A program made the translations under genes and the position numbers. Source: Hyphomonas sp. (lineage in GTDB: Bacteria > Pseudomonadota > Alphaproteobacteria > Caulobacterales > Hyphomonadaceae). From it: a stretch of 64,000 nt of DNA. Within the stretch, counting starts at the first letter, position 1; each line of letters begins with the position of its first letter. The notes under the pieces were generated by a model. The model was given only the letters and a program-made list of their open reading frames with translations, did not search any database and had not been told where the DNA came from. Shown piece by piece: positions 1 through 9,603 of this stretch. Location: assembly GCF_018402285.1 (NCBI RefSeq), contig NZ_JAGYJH010000004.1:62001-126000 (forward strand), in the 5' to 3' direction.

Positions 1-564
1 GAATTCCTGCAGGTCGACACGACGAACATCCTCTTCATCTGCGGCGGCGCTTTTGCCGGCCTCGAGAAGATCATCGCGGCGCGCGGCGAGAACGCTTCGA
101 TCGGCTTTGGCGCCACCATCAAGAGCGGCGAAGAGCGCGGTGTGGGTGCCACGCTCCGCGAAGTCGAGCCGGAAGACCTTCAGAAGTTCGGTCTCATCCC
201 GGAATTCATCGGCCGTCTGCCGGTCCTGGCGACACTTGAGGATCTCGACGAGAAAGCCCTGATCCAGATCCTCACCCAGCCGAAGAATGCTCTGCTCAAG
301 CAGTATCAGCGCCTCTTCGACATGGAAAACGTCCAGCTGACCTTCACGCCCGAAGCACTCGTCGCTGTTGCCCGCCGCGCCATCACACGCAAGACAGGCG
401 CCCGTGGCCTGCGCTCGATCATGGAATCGATCCTGCTCGATACCATGTTCGAACTGCCCAATCTGCGCGGGGTGGAAGAAGTCGTGATCAACGCTGAAGT
501 GGTCGACGGAAATGCCGAGCCGCTCTACGTTCACGCGTCCAAGAGCCAGACCGAAGCGGGCTGA
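1..564 (+). CDS. clpX: ATP-dependent Clp protease ATP-binding subunit ClpX, C-terminal part
   Basis: This is the 3' part of clpX, open at the left edge of the window; 187 residues remain in frame 1. ClpX is the hexameric AAA+ unfoldase that feeds substrates to the ClpP peptidase in the cytoplasm. The visible part begins in the conserved [19 protein letters not shown] stretch, continues through [11 protein letters not shown], and holds the sensor-2 motif TGARGLR in the small C-terminal AAA+ subdomain. The N-terminal zinc-binding domain and Walker motifs lie outside the window. A strong hairpin terminator follows the stop codon. Identification is firm. Confidence 0.97.
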   Translation, partial: EFLQVDTTNILFICGGAFAGLEKIIAARGENASIGFGATIKSGEERGVGATLREVEPEDLQKFGLIPEFIGRLPVLATLEDLDEKALIQILTQPKNALLKQYQRLFDMENVQLTFTPEALVAVARRAITRKTGARGLRSIMESILLDTMFELPNLRGVEEVVINAEVVDGNAEPLYVHASKSQTEAG

Positions 565-591
565 TACCTTCTAGTCCACGCACAAGTTCAA

Positions 592-624
592 AACGCCCGC
601 CTGGTTTTCAGGCGGGCGTTCTTC
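592..624 (+). terminator. Rho-independent terminator of clpX
   Basis: There is a perfect 12-bp stem (AACGCCCGCCTG, 592-603, pairing with 609-620) with a GTTTT loop, followed by a short CTTC tail. It sits 28 bases after the clpX stop and directly at the 3' end of the convergent phosphoesterase gene, so it may serve both strands. Confidence 0.85.
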
Positions 625-1546
625 ATTCCGGAAAGTGCACCGTCAGGACATCAATTCTCGGCGGCATCAGGAAGCGCATCGGCAGACCGGTCATGCCTGT
701 TCCCGTTGTCACATAGATCAGCCGCTCGCCCGCCGGGGTCTGGAACTGGTGCAATTCCTTGTCGAACGGCCCCTGCACGGGGATCATCCGCTGAAACAGT
801 CCGGGAATGCGCACCTGACCGCCATGCGTATGCCCGGCCAGCATCAGATCGTACCGGAAGTCGTCAGGCACATTATAGGCCGTGTCCGGATTATGTGTCA
901 GCAGGATGACCGGAACGCCCTCCGGCAGGCTGGCATGAAACCCGAAATCCTGCCGCCGCTCCCACAGGTCCGAAGCGCCCGAGACGATCACGGCCTCTCC
1001 GCCGATCTCCACCTCCAGCGCCCGGTTGTGCACCACCCGCGCCTCCGCCTCCTGCAGGACGCGCATCAGTGGCCCGGTCAGGTTCTCTCCGGGAAAGCCC
1101 ACATCATGATTGCCGAATACGGCGAAGAGTGGCGCCTCAAGGCCTGCCAGCGCCGCAAATTTCCCGGGTAGATCCTCCGCCTCCGGATAATATGTCAGGT
1201 CGCCTGCCAGGAACACGGCATCAACATGCTGCGCATTGATCCGGTCAACGATCCGCGCGAGCGGCATCGCGTTGGGAAACAGGCCGATATGCGGGTCGCC
1301 AAACAGGGCTATCTTGATGGAAGGGGACGAGGCGCTCGCGCCGGGCAGGATTATTGTGTCCTCATGCACCAGCAGCAGGCTCGGTTCCCCAAAGCGTGCC
1401 CAGGCGAGCGGCAGGCTAAGGACAAGCGCTGCTCCGGCAAGCCGGCGAAGGCCCCCGCGCCCGCGGAAAATCGTCCAGAGGCAGAGCAGGGCGAATGGCC
1501 AGAAGATATGAGCGCCATGCAGAAGCGCAAGTTTCAGGGAGGTCAT
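623..1546 (-). CDS. Calcineurin-like metallophosphoesterase, YaeI type, membrane anchored
   Basis: This 307-residue protein carries the full dinuclear-metal phosphoesterase signature: GDPH (about residues 83-86), GDL (115-117), GNHD (145-148), a later LTHNP and GHTHGG (238-243). Two hydrophobic segments in the first 55 residues suggest a membrane anchor, as in the YaeI/YkuE group that acts on phosphodiester or lipid-linked substrates. The substrate here is unknown. A longer in-frame start at 1591 exists, but it lies inside the glnA terminator hairpin, so the ATG at 1546 is preferred. The gene follows glnA on the same strand but is separated from it by that terminator. Confidence 0.85.
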   Translation of the reverse strand: MTSLKLALLHGAHIFWPFALLCLWTIFRGRGGLRRLAGAALVLSLPLAWARFGEPSLLLVHEDTIILPGASASSPSIKIALFGDPHIGLFPNAMPLARIVDRINAQHVDAVFLAGDLTYYPEAEDLPGKFAALAGLEAPLFAVFGNHDVGFPGENLTGPLMRVLQEAEARVVHNRALEVEIGGEAVIVSGASDLWERRQDFGFHASLPEGVPVILLTHNPDTAYNVPDDFRYDLMLAGHTHGGQVRIPGLFQRMIPVQGPFDKELHQFQTPAGERLIYVTTGTGMTGLPMRFLMPPRIDVLTVHFPE

Positions 1547-1577
1547 GGACGTTTGGGTGCCATGCCATTGCGGCAAG

Positions 1578-1609
1578 GAAAAGGCCGGCATCCGTCAGGA
1601 TGCCGGCCT
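1578..1609 (-). terminator. Rho-independent terminator of glnA
   Basis: A perfect 12-bp stem (1582-1593 pairing with 1598-1609, loop GTCA) is followed on the minus strand by TTTTCC. It lies 27 bases beyond the glnA stop codon. Its position argues against the longer start of the downstream phosphoesterase. Confidence 0.85.
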
Positions 1610-1635
1610 CTGACCAGGAACCAGAACCCCGCGTT

Positions 1636-3039
<1,404 letters not shown>

Positions 3040-3119
3040 TTTTTTTGCCTTCTAATGAGCGTTTTTCGGTGCGGTGTTTTGCGGGGCCTGCGCCGTGTGG
3101 CTGGCCCCGCAGGGATCGA

Positions 3120-3485
<366 letters not shown>

Positions 3486-3566
3486 TTAGAGTCCATCCGT
3501 GCGTATGAGGTGTTCCCGCCTGAAGCGATAGGGGGGTGCCCGCAATTTGGTTCGCTGTGATCGCGA

Positions 3567-3599
3567 GATTAAAGATTGTGCATCATTGATTAAAGATTG
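3567..3599. repeat. Tandem 12-base direct repeat upstream of glnB
   Basis: GATTAAAGATTG occurs twice on the plus strand (3567-3578 and 3588-3599) with a period of exactly 21 bases, i.e. two helical turns. It lies about 110-140 bases upstream of the glnB start and roughly the same distance from the divergent Coq4-like gene. The same-face spacing suggests a regulator binding site, but the protein is unknown. Confidence 0.6.
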
Positions 3600-3631
3600 G
3601 GCGCCCGCAAATTCACGGAAAAGCAGTAAAA

Positions 3632-3645
3632 TGACGCTAGCGTCA
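3632..3645. promoter_or_regulatory. Palindrome TGACGC-TA-GCGTCA, candidate operator (site 1)
   Basis: This perfect 14-bp inverted repeat lies 64 bases upstream of the Coq4-like start codon, in the glnB/Coq4-like divergent intergenic region. Two more copies with different central bases occur at 13920-13933 and 32236-32249, both in promoter regions. A TetR- or GntR-type dimer site is plausible; the regulator is not identified. Confidence 0.55.
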
Positions 3646-3709
3646 CTTTCTTGCGGCGCCAGATTGTGCTACGCAGCGTTAACCTGTGACTTCATGAGGA
3701 ATGCTCAAT

Positions 3710-4519
3710 ATGGCCGTTCAGGACCTCGAAATCGTTGTCCATCCCGACCGGAAACGGTCGCGGTTCCAGCCCCTGAAGGCCTGGCATCACATGCAGAAGC
3801 TGATCGCCAACAAGGAGGACACCGAACAGGTGTTCCACATCATCGAAGCGCTCAACGGGCGCTCCTTTGAAAAGAACTTTGCCGCCTTTGTCGCCAGCCC
3901 CGAGGGGCGCCAACTCCTCAGGGAGCGCATCTACCTGCCGCCGGTTCTCGATGACCATTCCTGGATCCGGAAGCTGCCGGAGGGTACGGTCGGGCGGGCC
4001 TATGTAGACTTCATGGAGCGCGAAGGCCTCACCGCGCAGGGCCTCGTTGAGGAAAGCCTCAAGCACCGCGCCGGCCAGCCGGACTTTGACGACGACTATC
4101 TCTGGTTCGGCAATCGCCTGCGCGATACTCATGACCTGTTCCACGTTCTGTCCGGCTATAACCGCGACGCCCTCGGTGAAGCTTCGCTCCTCGCTTTCAC
4201 CTATAGCCAGAACCCCGGCAACGGCGTCCTGTTTATTGCCTTCATGGGCTGCCGCACCATTGGGAAAAACGCCCCCAAGGCCGCGCGAATCATGGATTGT
4301 TTCTGGGAAGGCAAGCGCAATGGCGCGGCCGCCCGGAAGATCATGCGTCAGGACATTGTCGCCCTCATGAAAGAACCTCTGGAAGACGCCCGCGCGCGTC
4401 TCGGGATCCGCAAGCCCGTTGCCTATCACCACGCGCTCAGTGTGCTCACCGCCCATGGTTACAGCGCGAAGACCCAGCTGTCGGACGCCGGCAAACTTAG
4501 CGAGCCCGTCGCCGCGTGA
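3710..4519 (+). CDS. Coq4 family protein (ubiquinone biosynthesis-like)
   Basis: This 269-residue protein contains the exact Coq4 family metal-binding signature HDxxH-x11-E: His141, Asp142, His145 and Glu157 in HDLFHVLSGY...GE. In yeast and animals Coq4 takes part in ubiquinone head-group modification; bacterial members are less well defined, so the family assignment is firmer than the role. The start at 3710 is chosen because GAGGA at 3696-3700 is then 9 bases away; the alternative ATG at 3701 abuts that site. The stop overlaps the next gene (GTGA), suggesting translational coupling with the histidine phosphatase and Nnr genes. A palindrome shared with two distant promoters lies just upstream. 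Confidence 0.85.
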   Translation: MAVQDLEIVVHPDRKRSRFQPLKAWHHMQKLIANKEDTEQVFHIIEALNGRSFEKNFAAFVASPEGRQLLRERIYLPPVLDDHSWIRKLPEGTVGRAYVDFMEREGLTAQGLVEESLKHRAGQPDFDDDYLWFGNRLRDTHDLFHVLSGYNRDALGEASLLAFTYSQNPGNGVLFIAFMGCRTIGKNAPKAARIMDCFWEGKRNGAAARKIMRQDIVALMKEPLEDARARLGIRKPVAYHHALSVLTAHGYSAKTQLSDAGKLSEPVAA

Positions 4520-5055
4520 TCTTCCTTATCCGCCACGGCGAAGCGGCCGCGAGCTGGGGAGACCACCCCGATCCCGGCCTGAGCGATCTGGGCAAAGGGC
4601 AGGCGGAGGCCGTTTCAGGCATCCTCGAAAAGCTCGGCGCGACAAGCGCGATTTCAAGCCCCATGCAGCGCTGCCGCGAAACGGCCCGGCCCTTCGAGGC
4701 CCGCGCCGGTCTCACCGCGAAAGTGGTGCCGGATGTTTCGGAGATCGCAACCCCGGAAGGGGTCGAAGACCGGGTCGCCTGGCTGCGTGGCCTGATGGCC
4801 GGTACATGGTCCGAAGCTGGCCCTGATCTTGTCGCCTGGCGGTTCAGAATGGCCGAAACTGTAACCAATCTGGCTGACGGTGTTGCCGTTTTTTCCCATT
4901 TTGTCGCGATCAATGCGCTGGTTGGCGCGCTGGAAGGCGATGACCGCGTGACGGTTTTCCGTCCCGGCCACTGCTCTGTTACCCGACTTGAACGCCGCGG
5001 CGGGGTCCTGCGTGTTGCAGAATACGGGAGCGAATCTGCAACCCGCGTGCTATGA
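4516..5055 (+). CDS. Histidine phosphatase family protein (SixA/phosphoglycerate mutase-like)
   Basis: The 179-residue protein opens with the branch-2-type catalytic RHGE motif (residues 6-9) and keeps the SSPMQRCRETA segment and a second histidine in FSHF, as in phosphoglycerate mutase-like phosphatases. Its length is close to SixA, but the substrate cannot be read from sequence. It starts with GTG that overlaps the stop of the Coq4-like gene by four bases, and its own stop overlaps or nearly touches the Nnr gene. All three are therefore probably one transcript. Confidence 0.8.
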   Translation: MIFLIRHGEAAASWGDHPDPGLSDLGKGQAEAVSGILEKLGATSAISSPMQRCRETARPFEARAGLTAKVVPDVSEIATPEGVEDRVAWLRGLMAGTWSEAGPDLVAWRFRMAETVTNLADGVAVFSHFVAINALVGALEGDDRVTVFRPGHCSVTRLERRGGVLRVAEYGSESATRVL

Positions 5056-5063
5056 GGCGGCCC

Positions 5064-6506
5064 ATGGGAAGGCCGATACTTACACCGCAGGAGATGCGTG
5101 CCGCCGAGCAGGCCGTGATCAACGCCGGAACCGGCCGCTTCACGCTGATGGAAAGGGCGGGCGAGGCAGTCGCTGAATTCGTCCATGCTCACTGGCCAGA
5201 TGGCCGTATTCAGGTACTGTGCGGCCCCGGGGGTAATGGCGGCGACGGCTTCATTGCCGCGTCAAGGCTTGCGAAATTCTGGCGGAATGTTGAAGTCTTC
5301 TGCACACATCCTGTCAGCGAACTCACCGGGGATACGGCCCGCGCTGCCAGCATGTGGGAGGGACCCGTCCACACGCTGCAAGAGGCCCTGTCCTCTGAGC
5401 CCGAACTCGTCCTCGACGCCCTCTACGGCGCGGGCCTCAAACGCCCGCTCGAAGGCTCCGCCGCCATGCTCGCCGAGCGCGGGGGCCGCGTCATCTCTGT
5501 CGACGTCCCCTCCGGCATCGACGGCTACACCGGCAAACCCCTCGGTCCTGCATTCAGGGCAGAGGCAACCCTCACCTTCGCCGCACTGCGCCCGGCCCAT
5601 GTCCTGCTTCCGGGCTCGGCATTTTCCGGCGCCGTCATGGTCGCAGATATCGGGGTGGCCGTGCAGACGGCGCTGGCAGAGAACAGCCCCGCCCTCTGGC
5701 ACAGCAAGATGCCGCAACCGGGCTTTGGGGTTCACAAATACCAGCGCGGGCATCTCAAGGTCGTCAGCGGCGGCCCCTGGAATACCGGCGCTGCCCGGCT
5801 TACGGCCAGGGCGGGCCTGCGCGCCGGAGCGGGGCTCGTGACCGTTCTGTCGCCCCCTGATGCAGCCGGTGTTCATGCAGCCCACCTCACGGCCATTATG
5901 CTTGCGCCCTTTGTCACGCCGGAAGACCTGGCCGCCTACGCGGCGCGGTCCACGGCCATGGTCATCGGCCCGGCTGCCGGTTTGACGCAAGCCACCCGCG
6001 CCAATGTCGAAGCCCTGCTCAAGGGCCCGGCCCGTGTGGCGCTGGACGCGGATGCGCTGACCATCTTCGGCGACGACCCGGATGCCTTGTTCCGGCAGCT
6101 CCGCCCGACCGACATCCTCACCCCGCATGAAGGCGAGTTCTCGCGCCTCTTCGGAGACCTCCTTGCCACCAGCGACAACAAGGTGCAGGCAACCCGTGCC
6201 GCCGCCGTCAAGGCAGGCTGCGTCATCCTTCTGAAGGGCGCCGACACCGTCATTGCCCAGCCCGACGGCAACGCGCTCGTCAACACGCACGCGACCCGCT
6301 GGCTCGCCACTGCGGGCTCAGGCGACGTGCTTGCCGGTATCATCGCCGCTTTCATGGCGCAGGGGGTGGATACGTTCGTTGCCGCAGCCATTGGCTGCTG
6401 GCTCCACGGCGAGGCCGGCCGCCGGGTTGGCGCGGGCCTCATCGCCGAGGATATCGAGATGCAGCTGCCCATCATCCTGAGCGCGCTTCACGGGGAGCTG
6501 GGCTGA
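5064..6506 (+). CDS. nnr: Bifunctional NAD(P)H-hydrate repair enzyme Nnr (epimerase + ADP-dependent dehydratase)
   Basis: Nnr repairs hydrated NADH/NADPH. The N-terminal half (NnrE, YjeF_N) epimerises the hydrate and carries GPGGNGGDGF near residue 60. The C-terminal half (NnrD, ribokinase-like) dehydrates the S-form using ADP and shows TPHEGEFSRL and the hallmark TAGSGDVLAGIIAAF. The length of about 480 is typical. The ATG at 5064 has GAGG 6 bases upstream; an in-frame ATG at 5052 would overlap the previous stop (ATGA) and adds four residues, so either is possible. Confidence 0.95.
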   Translation: MGRPILTPQEMRAAEQAVINAGTGRFTLMERAGEAVAEFVHAHWPDGRIQVLCGPGGNGGDGFIAASRLAKFWRNVEVFCTHPVSELTGDTARAASMWEGPVHTLQEALSSEPELVLDALYGAGLKRPLEGSAAMLAERGGRVISVDVPSGIDGYTGKPLGPAFRAEATLTFAALRPAHVLLPGSAFSGAVMVADIGVAVQTALAENSPALWHSKMPQPGFGVHKYQRGHLKVVSGGPWNTGAARLTARAGLRAGAGLVTVLSPPDAAGVHAAHLTAIMLAPFVTPEDLAAYAARSTAMVIGPAAGLTQATRANVEALLKGPARVALDADALTIFGDDPDALFRQLRPTDILTPHEGEFSRLFGDLLATSDNKVQATRAAAVKAGCVILLKGADTVIAQPDGNALVNTHATRWLATAGSGDVLAGIIAAFMAQGVDTFVAAAIGCWLHGEAGRRVGAGLIAEDIEMQLPIILSALHGELG

Positions 6507-6508
6507 GC

Positions 6509-7015
6509 TCAGATCGGCAGCGCCATCAGGCGCGCGCCGGGGCCGTAGATTTCAAGCACACGGCCAAGCTTCTGGGGACCGACCTGCATGTAGGGCACAA
6601 AGCCGGCATTGTCCCAGAAGTTTCCCGACTGACCGACCGCAACCAGGCTGACGGCATCAAAACCGAGCCGGAGTGCGGTCTGGTAGGCGTCGTCCAGCAT
6701 GGCCTTCGAAATCCCTGCCCCCCGCGCTTCGGGCAGGATGGCGATGTCATGGATATAGAAGCAGTCGGGTTCGGGCAGATCGGCCGGGAATGTCTCGTTA
6801 TTGACGGGCGTATCGCCGAGCTTCCAGGGGAAGGAGATCATGTACCCCACCATCCGGTCACCCATGAAGACGACCCGGAAATACGCTCCGAAGCGTTCCA
6901 TCCGGTTCGCAAATACCTCCGGCGATTCCCGCAGATCCTCGGGGAAGGCCTGGGCCTGCACGCGGACCGCCTCGGCAATATGCGCCGGTGTCATCGGGAT
7001 GATCTGAAAAGTCAT
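6509..7015 (-). CDS. GNAT family N-acetyltransferase
   Basis: This protein of about 168 residues has a GNAT fold: an N-terminal IxPMTPAHI start, DCFYIHDIAILPEARGAGISKAMLDDA (motif A with the acetyl-CoA loop RGAGIS) and a C-terminal FWDNAGFVPY (motif B). The acceptor substrate is unknown. The frame stays open upstream into the tRNA gene, giving a spurious N-terminal extension; the start at 7015 is chosen because family similarity begins there. ATGs at 7057, 7066 and 7108 are alternatives, and no clear ribosome binding site settles it. It converges on nnr with a 2-base gap. Confidence 0.8.
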   Translation of the reverse strand: MTFQIIPMTPAHIAEAVRVQAQAFPEDLRESPEVFANRMERFGAYFRVVFMGDRMVGYMISFPWKLGDTPVNNETFPADLPEPDCFYIHDIAILPEARGAGISKAMLDDAYQTALRLGFDAVSLVAVGQSGNFWDNAGFVPYMQVGPQKLGRVLEIYGPGARLMALPI

Positions 7016-7116
7016 GTCTGGCGGAGGAAACAGCCTTGGAGCGGGGGAGCCGTCCATATGGCGCATGCTGGCCTGCCTGCCAGAGGGCTGTAGCAGCTTT
7101 CCGGCCATATTTATTG

Positions 7117-7201
7117 TGGTGCGGATGAAAGGACTCGAACCTTCACACCTTGCGGCGCTGGAACCTAAATCCAGTGCGTCTACCAATTCCGCCACATCCG
7201 C
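7117..7201 (-). tRNA. tRNA-Leu (anticodon UAG)
   Basis: The minus strand folds as a class II tRNA: acceptor 5' GCGGATG pairs with 3' CATCCGC, the anticodon stem CTGGA/TCCAG encloses the loop TTTAGGT (anticodon UAG, reading CUA/CUN), there is a long variable arm, and the T loop is GGTTCGAGTCC. The discriminator is A and CCA is encoded (7117-7119). Translating this region yields the well-known false peptide beginning MAELVDALDLGSS, which should not be annotated as protein. Confidence 0.97.
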
Positions 7202-8112
7202 ATGTTCGGGCTTCCTACGCTACACGGGCGTGGCCTGCAACGGGGCTTGCTTAGTTCCCGCTGGCCGATGGAATCCAGCCTGATCTCCCGGTGTGCAGCT
7301 CTGCGCAGCCGACGCCTGAGGACCTCAAGGCACGAGGCGCAGGGTCCCAATCGGCAAGATTCAAAAAGTATTCCGTATAAGAATTAATCTGGGCGCCATC
7401 ACCCGGGGCAGGGGCAGATCTTCCCGCCCGACCGGTCAGCACCATACTCTGCAATTTCTTCAGGTTCCGAGCAGGTGACATCTCCTTGCGGCGTGCAGTG
7501 CGCCCTGATGCCCCGCTTCCGGCATCCTCTGGATGCGCGACTGAACCCATATCCGGATAGATGCAGTAAGGCCTCGCCGATCTCTGCCAGCCGCAAAATC
7601 GGGGCAGAGGCCCCGGCGCTGCGCGTCTGCGTGAGCCAGAAGCGCCCGCAAGCGCAGCGTTGAGCCCCGTCATGCCCCCAGTCAGAACGCCGAAAACCTG
7701 CATGGGGCGTTTTCTCGTCGTCAAAAGCGGCGCCGGCGATCGCCGGCATGATCCACCCGCTTGTCGCGTTATGTTTGACCGCTCCTCAGGTCCCCCTGAT
7801 GCACGCCATTGCGCCCTCTTGGAGCAATTGATGTGCCAGATGGGCGCAGGAACCGGCATGGCTTCCGGAAACCTGCTGCCTCGGGCGTTTCAGCTTTCCC
7901 CGGAACAGGGGCGGCCCACCTGTCAGAGAGGCCCCCGCAGACCCACCTGGCAGCCTTCCGCAGGGTCATCTGACGCCACTGCATATCCCGTGAAGCCGGC
8001 GTGGACAGGGCCTTGTGCCTGTGACATAAGCCGCCGCTTCAGGCAGGTACAGCAGGCTCCGGGCGCGCATTCTGGCGTGCGCCGCGCCGCCCAATAGACG
8101 GAAGAATGTCCC
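7202..8112. other. About 0.9 kb without a recognisable gene between tRNA-Leu and tig
   Basis: Several short open frames exist on both strands, for example minus 7399-7749 with a cysteine-rich tail (CTPQGDVTC...KICPCPG) and plus 7660-8097. None matches a family I know, and none has convincing codon use or a ribosome binding site. The part at 7365-7395 is AT-rich, and tRNA and tig promoters must lie within the stretch. It may be a decayed gene or an RNA-bearing region; I see no tRNA, RNase P, tmRNA or SRP RNA signature. Confidence 0.5.
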
Positions 8113-9450
8113 ATGGAAGTGACACAGACCAAGGCAGAAGGTCTTAGCCGCACCTTTGCGGTCAAGGTGCCGGTCAGCGAGCTGCAGGCGAAACTCGATG
8201 CCCGCATCGAGGAAATCCGCCCGCAAATGCGCCTCAAGGGCTTCCGCCCTGGCAAGGTGCCCGCCGCTCACGTGCGCAAGATGTATGGCCGCGACCTCAT
8301 GGGCGAAGTCATCGACAAGCTGGTCAACGAGACCAACCAGAAGGCGCTTGAGGAAAACTCGCTGCGCCCCGCCGGACAGCCCAATGTCGACATGCAGGCC
8401 GACATCGAGCAAGTGGTCACCGGTCAGGCAGACCTGTCCTATGAGATGAACGTCGATGTCATGCCGGAATTCACCCCGGTCGACATTGCAACCCTGACCA
8501 TCAATCGCCCGGTCGCCGAGATCGCGGACGAACAGATCGACGAGGCGCTCAAGCGCATCGCCGAGCAGAACATGAAATATGAGCCGCGCGCTGAAGGCGA
8601 AGCTTCCCAGGACGGCGACGCCGTGATCGTCGACTTCGTCGGCAAGATCGATGGCGAAGTGTTTGACGGCGGCTCGGCCGAGCAGCAATCGGTGGTTCTG
8701 GGCGCTAACCGCTTCATCCCGGGCTTTGAAGAACAGCTTCTGGGTGTGAAGGCGGGTGATGAGAAAGACCTCAACGTCTCCTTCCCGGAAGACTACCCGG
8801 CGGCAAACCTCGCCGGCAAAGCCGCTGTGTTCGAAACCAAGATCCACGAAGTCCGCGCCCCGCAGACGCCGGAGATCAACGAAGAGTTCGCCACCGGCCT
8901 TGGCCTTGAAAGCCTTGAGCAGCTGCGCGGTCTCGTGAAGGATCAGCTCCAGAACGAGCACAATGTCGCTTCCCGCTCCAAAGCGAAACGCGACCTGCTC
9001 GACAAGCTCGACGCGGCGCATGATTTCGATCTGCCGCCCGGCATGGTCAATCAGGAGTTCGACCAGATCTGGCAACAGCTGCAGCGTGAAATGGACGCTG
9101 GCCGCGTCTCTGACGCTGAAAAGACCAAGCCGGAAGAAGAGCTGCGCGCCGAGTACCGCAAGATCGCCGAGCGCCGCGTCCGCCTTGGCCTCGTGCTCGC
9201 CGAAATCGGCCGCCTTGCAGACGTACGCATCTCCGAAGCTGAAGTGAACCAGGCCCTCATCCGCGAAGCCCGCCAGTATCCGGGCCAGGAGCGTGAAGTC
9301 GTCCAGTTCTTCCAGAAGAATGCCGGCGCGATGGCGCAGCTGCGCGCTCCGATCTACGAAGACAAGGTCGTCGACCACATCCTCGACACGGCAAAGGTTG
9401 AGGAAAAGACCGTCACCCGCGAAGAGCTTTTCAAGGAAGACGAAGAGTAA
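8113..9450 (+). CDS. tig: Trigger factor, ribosome-associated chaperone/peptidyl-prolyl isomerase
   Basis: The 445-residue protein has the three trigger factor parts. The N-terminal ribosome-binding domain carries a GFRPGKVP signature (residues ~44-51), close to the canonical GFRxGKxP. The central FKBP-type domain contains GDAVIVDFVGKIDGEVFDGG and IPGFEEQLLGVKAGDEK. The long helical C-terminal domain ends in an acidic tail. Trigger factor binds L23 at the exit tunnel and shields nascent chains. GGAAGA lies 7 bases before the ATG. In many bacteria tig precedes clpP-clpX; here clpX lies at the left edge of the window, 7.5 kb away. A strong terminator follows. Confidence 0.98.
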   Translation: MEVTQTKAEGLSRTFAVKVPVSELQAKLDARIEEIRPQMRLKGFRPGKVPAAHVRKMYGRDLMGEVIDKLVNETNQKALEENSLRPAGQPNVDMQADIEQVVTGQADLSYEMNVDVMPEFTPVDIATLTINRPVAEIADEQIDEALKRIAEQNMKYEPRAEGEASQDGDAVIVDFVGKIDGEVFDGGSAEQQSVVLGANRFIPGFEEQLLGVKAGDEKDLNVSFPEDYPAANLAGKAAVFETKIHEVRAPQTPEINEEFATGLGLESLEQLRGLVKDQLQNEHNVASRSKAKRDLLDKLDAAHDFDLPPGMVNQEFDQIWQQLQREMDAGRVSDAEKTKPEEELRAEYRKIAERRVRLGLVLAEIGRLADVRISEAEVNQALIREARQYPGQEREVVQFFQKNAGAMAQLRAPIYEDKVVDHILDTAKVEEKTVTREELFKEDEE

Positions 9451-9476
9451 GTCTTTTTCTTACAACGCATTCCAGG

Positions 9477-9509
9477 CCGGCCAGTCGAAAGACTGGCCGG
9501 TTTTGTTTT
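9477..9509 (+). terminator. Rho-independent terminator of tig
   Basis: A perfect 10-bp stem (CCGGCCAGTC 9477-9486 pairing with 9491-9500) closes a GAAA tetraloop and is followed by TTTTGTTTT. It lies 26 bases after the tig stop codon. Confidence 0.92.
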
Positions 9510-9538
9510 GGCCGGGTTCTTTCATTCGGGACGTTCTG

Positions 9539-9554
9539 GTAAATTCCTGTTAAC
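9539..9554. promoter_or_regulatory. CtrA-like box upstream of the DUF2336 gene
   Basis: GTAA-N7-TTAAC matches the alphaproteobacterial CtrA consensus TTAA-N7-TTAAC with one mismatch and lies about 50 bases before the start of the DUF2336 gene. CtrA control of cell-cycle and polar genes is established in Caulobacterales; here it is a single motif match. Confidence 0.4.
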
Positions 9555-9603
9555 CGGCTTCGCAGAGGTTGCCGTAGTAAATTGACCGGGATTCCAGTTA
9601 CCC

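Noticed and set aside
1..18. The window opens with EcoRI-PstI-SalI recognition sequences in a row, like a cloning polylinker
   Set aside because: Translated in frame it reads EFLQVD and joins [10 protein letters not shown], the normal conserved ClpX sequence, so it is native DNA.
7016..7195. N-terminal extension of the GNAT frame beginning MAELVDALDLGSS
   Set aside because: This is the well-known false translation of a tRNA-Leu gene on the same strand.
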